DNA of 13,957 nucleotides from CAVPGH01 sp046726955 (GTDB lineage Bacteria > Acidobacteriota > Vicinamibacteria > Fen-336). The translations under genes were made by a program, and so were the position numbers. The stretch lies in assembly GCA_046726955.1 (NCBI GenBank), contig JBKPBQ010000598.1, positions 1 to 13,957 on the forward strand, in the 5' to 3' direction. This document shows, in pieces, positions 12,560 to 13,957 of this stretch (its first letter is position 1; every line of letters starts with the position of its first letter). Below the pieces are notes generated by a model. That model was not told the DNA's origin, made no database searches, and saw nothing but the letters and a program-made list of their open reading frames with translations.

Positions 12560-13957
12560 GCCCGAGCCTCGGCCAGCTCCGCCGCGGGCGTGGCGGCGAG
12601 CCCCCGACCGGCCAGAAGGTCCAGGATCCGCGCGACGCTTTCCTCCACGCGCTCGCGGTCTGTCTGCAGCCTGATATCGGGCCGCTCGGGCGCCTCGTAG
12701 GGATCGGAGACGCCCGTAAAGTGAGGCAGCTCGCCGGCCAGCGCCTTGCGGTACAGCCCCTTCACGTCGCGCGCGACCAGCGTCTCGAGTCCCGCGTCCG
12801 CGAACACCTCCAGGAAGGGGATTCCCTCCTGCTCGGCCAGCGCGCGCACCTCGGCGCGAGCCGCGGCGTAGGGCGATATCGCGGCTCCGATCGCGGCGAC
12901 ACCGTGCCGGGCGAGGAGACGAGCCACGAAGCCGATTCGGCGGATGTTCGTGTCGCGGTCCTCGCGGGAGAAGCCGAGGCCCTTCGAGAGGTTCGTCCGC
13001 ACCTCGTCGCCGTCCAGGATCTCCACCGGCCGCCGGGCCGCGAGCCGCTCCTTGAGCGCGAGCGCCAGCGTGCTCTTGCCGGCGCCCGACAGTCCCGTGA
13101 ACCAGAGGATGAATCCCGACGGGCGCCGGTGACCGTTGCCGTTGCCCGCGACGACCGGCCGCTTGCCGTTGCCGTTTCCGTTGCCGTTCCCGCTGGCCTC
13201 GACCACCGCCGTGGCGCCGCCGCCGCTCGCGAGGTAGTGCTCGCGCAGCACCTCCGCGACTTCGCGCCGCGTGAACTCCTCCGGCAGGTGCTCGCCGGCA
13301 CGCAGCAGCTCGCGGACCTTGCTGCCCGAGAGCTCCAGGCGCTCCTCCGGCCCGTGCGGGCACGTCCGCCCCGACGCGAGCGCTGCGCACGCGCGGCAGA
13401 AGAAAGTCGGCTCCAGCTTCAGCGGCGCCACCCCGACCTCCTCGACGGTGAAGCGGTCGAAGATCTCCTGGGCCTCGTAGGGGCCGTAGAAGCGGCCCAC
13501 GCCCGCGTGGTCGCGCCCGACGATGAGGCGGTCGATGCCGTAGTTCTTGCGCGCGATCGCGTGGAAGAGGGCCTCCCGCGGCCCCGCGTAGCGCATGGCC
13601 GCGGGGAAGGCGGAGAGCAGAGTGCGATCCTTCGGGTAGTAGCGCTCGACGAGCGTCTCGTAGGCGCGGAAGCGCACGGCCGCGGGAACGTCGTCGCCCT
13701 TCGTCTCGCCCACCAGCGGGTGGATCACGAGGCCGTCCGTGAACTCGAGGGCGAGCTTCGTGAGGTGCTCGTGAGCGCGGTGGATCGGATTGCGCGTCTG
13801 GAAGCCGGCCACCTGCCGCCAGCCGCGGGCCGCGATCTCCGCGCGAAGCGCGCGCGGCGTGCGGCGATGCTCGGCGAACGGCAGGTGGTCGAGCGCACCC
13901 GAGAGGATGCTCACCTCGCCCGCCACGAGCCAGCCGGGACGCGACAAGAGATAGGCC
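12556..13957 (-). CDS. sat-cysC: Bifunctional ATP sulfurylase / APS kinase (Sat-CysC fusion), N-terminus beyond window
   Basis: 466 full codons are visible and the frame stays open to the right edge, so the N-terminal PUA-like part of Sat (roughly 130-170 aa) is missing. A TTG at 13947 is internal, not the start. The Sat part (about residues 1-240 of the fragment, numbering about 3 lower from TTG 13947) has 'GFQTRNPIHRAHE', 'GRDHAGVGRFYGPYEAQ' and a 'CRACAALASGRTCPH' Cys3His set like the zinc site of some bacterial Sats. A Gly-Asn linker follows. The APS kinase part has the Walker A 'GLSGAGKS', 'DGDEVR', 'GFSREDRDTNIRRIGF', 'ISPY' with the conserved Ser, and 'DVKGLYRKALAGE..HFTGVSDPYEAP'. Sulfate is converted via APS to PAPS by one cytosolic polypeptide. 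Both domains look active. It leads the visible operon for siroheme and sulfite reduction. Confidence 0.95.
   Translation of the reverse strand, partial: AYLLSRPGWLVAGEVSILSGALDHLPFAEHRRTPRALRAEIAARGWRQVAGFQTRNPIHRAHEHLTKLALEFTDGLVIHPLVGETKGDDVPAAVRFRAYETLVERYYPKDRTLLSAFPAAMRYAGPREALFHAIARKNYGIDRLIVGRDHAGVGRFYGPYEAQEIFDRFTVEEVGVAPLKLEPTFFCRACAALASGRTCPHGPEERLELSGSKVRELLRAGEHLPEEFTRREVAEVLREHYLASGGGATAVVEASGNGNGNGNGKRPVVAGNGNGHRRPSGFILWFTGLSGAGKSTLALALKERLAARRPVEILDGDEVRTNLSKGLGFSREDRDTNIRRIGFVARLLARHGVAAIGAAISPYAAARAEVRALAEQEGIPFLEVFADAGLETLVARDVKGLYRKALAGELPHFTGVSDPYEAPERPDIRLQTDRERVEESVARILDLLAGRGLAATPAAELAEARA
13129..13191 (-). repeat. Gly-Asn hexanucleotide repeat linker between Sat and APS kinase
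   Basis: On the coding strand the linker is built from GGNAAC hexamers: four in a row, a GGCAAG variant, a short 'RPVVA' spacer, then two more and GGTCAC. They encode (GN)4-GK-RPVVA-(GN)2-GH. Tandem hexamers of this kind can change copy number without breaking the frame, which would vary linker length. Confidence 0.85.

Noticed and set aside
12562..12572. CCGAG-C-CTCGG inverted repeat before the Met8-type start
   Set aside because: The arms are separated by one base, so no hairpin can form, and it lies within coding sequence; most likely chance in GC-rich DNA.
12560..13390. Long upstream extension of the precorrin-2 dehydrogenase frame
   Set aside because: It is a shadow of the APS kinase coding region. 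The family N-terminus starts at ATG 12559, which overlaps the upstream stop.

Overview
The window is high-GC, densely packed bacterial chromosome holding ten protein genes, two of them cut by the window ends. I see no RNA gene, insertion sequence, CRISPR array or phage gene. Secreted FG-GAP_2 propeller proteins, DUF11 modules and the C-terminal 'TPCRLLDTR ... DVFGYF' domain suggest an Acidobacteriota-like organism (Thermoanaerobaculia type). This is an inference from protein style, not a phylogeny.

Layout. (1) Positions 1-1252, minus strand: ubiX (flavin prenyltransferase) followed, with an ATGA stop/start overlap, by a class I aminotransferase that runs off the left edge. (2) Positions 1327-2046, plus strand: a NagB/AgaI-family amino-sugar-6-phosphate isomerase/deaminase, divergent from ubiX. 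(3) Positions 2051-4456, minus strand: a large probable lipoprotein of the sulfatase/alkaline-phosphatase superfamily, with Thr at the position normally held by the formylglycine Cys/Ser. (4) Positions 4557-9297, plus strand: two tandem secreted beta-propeller genes 10 bp apart. The first has 14 FG-GAP_2 repeats, two DUF11 domains and a C-terminal beta domain. The second has 7 repeats and nothing else. (5) Positions 9335-13957, minus strand: a tightly coupled sulfate-assimilation operon, read right to left: sat-cysC fusion (5' end beyond the window), precorrin-2 dehydrogenase/ferrochelatase, uroporphyrinogen-III methyltransferase and siroheme sulfite reductase.

How the genes work together. 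The operon in (5) is self-contained for activating sulfate to PAPS and for making siroheme for its own reductase. Only the PAPS/APS reductase (CysH) is not seen; it may lie beyond the right edge. The propeller genes and the divergent sulfatase-like lipoprotein share a 100-bp intergenic region and are all predicted to be exported, so they may form a cell-surface unit, but their substrate cannot be read from sequence. The UbiX product (prenylated FMN) serves UbiD-type decarboxylases, none of which is in the window.

Nothing here is clearly a new defence or mobile system. The most unusual signals are the 7 and 2x7 blade arithmetic of the propeller proteins, the Thr-type sulfatase beside them, and the Gly-Asn hexanucleotide-repeat linker in Sat-CysC. 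No stretch longer than 300 bp lacks a gene.
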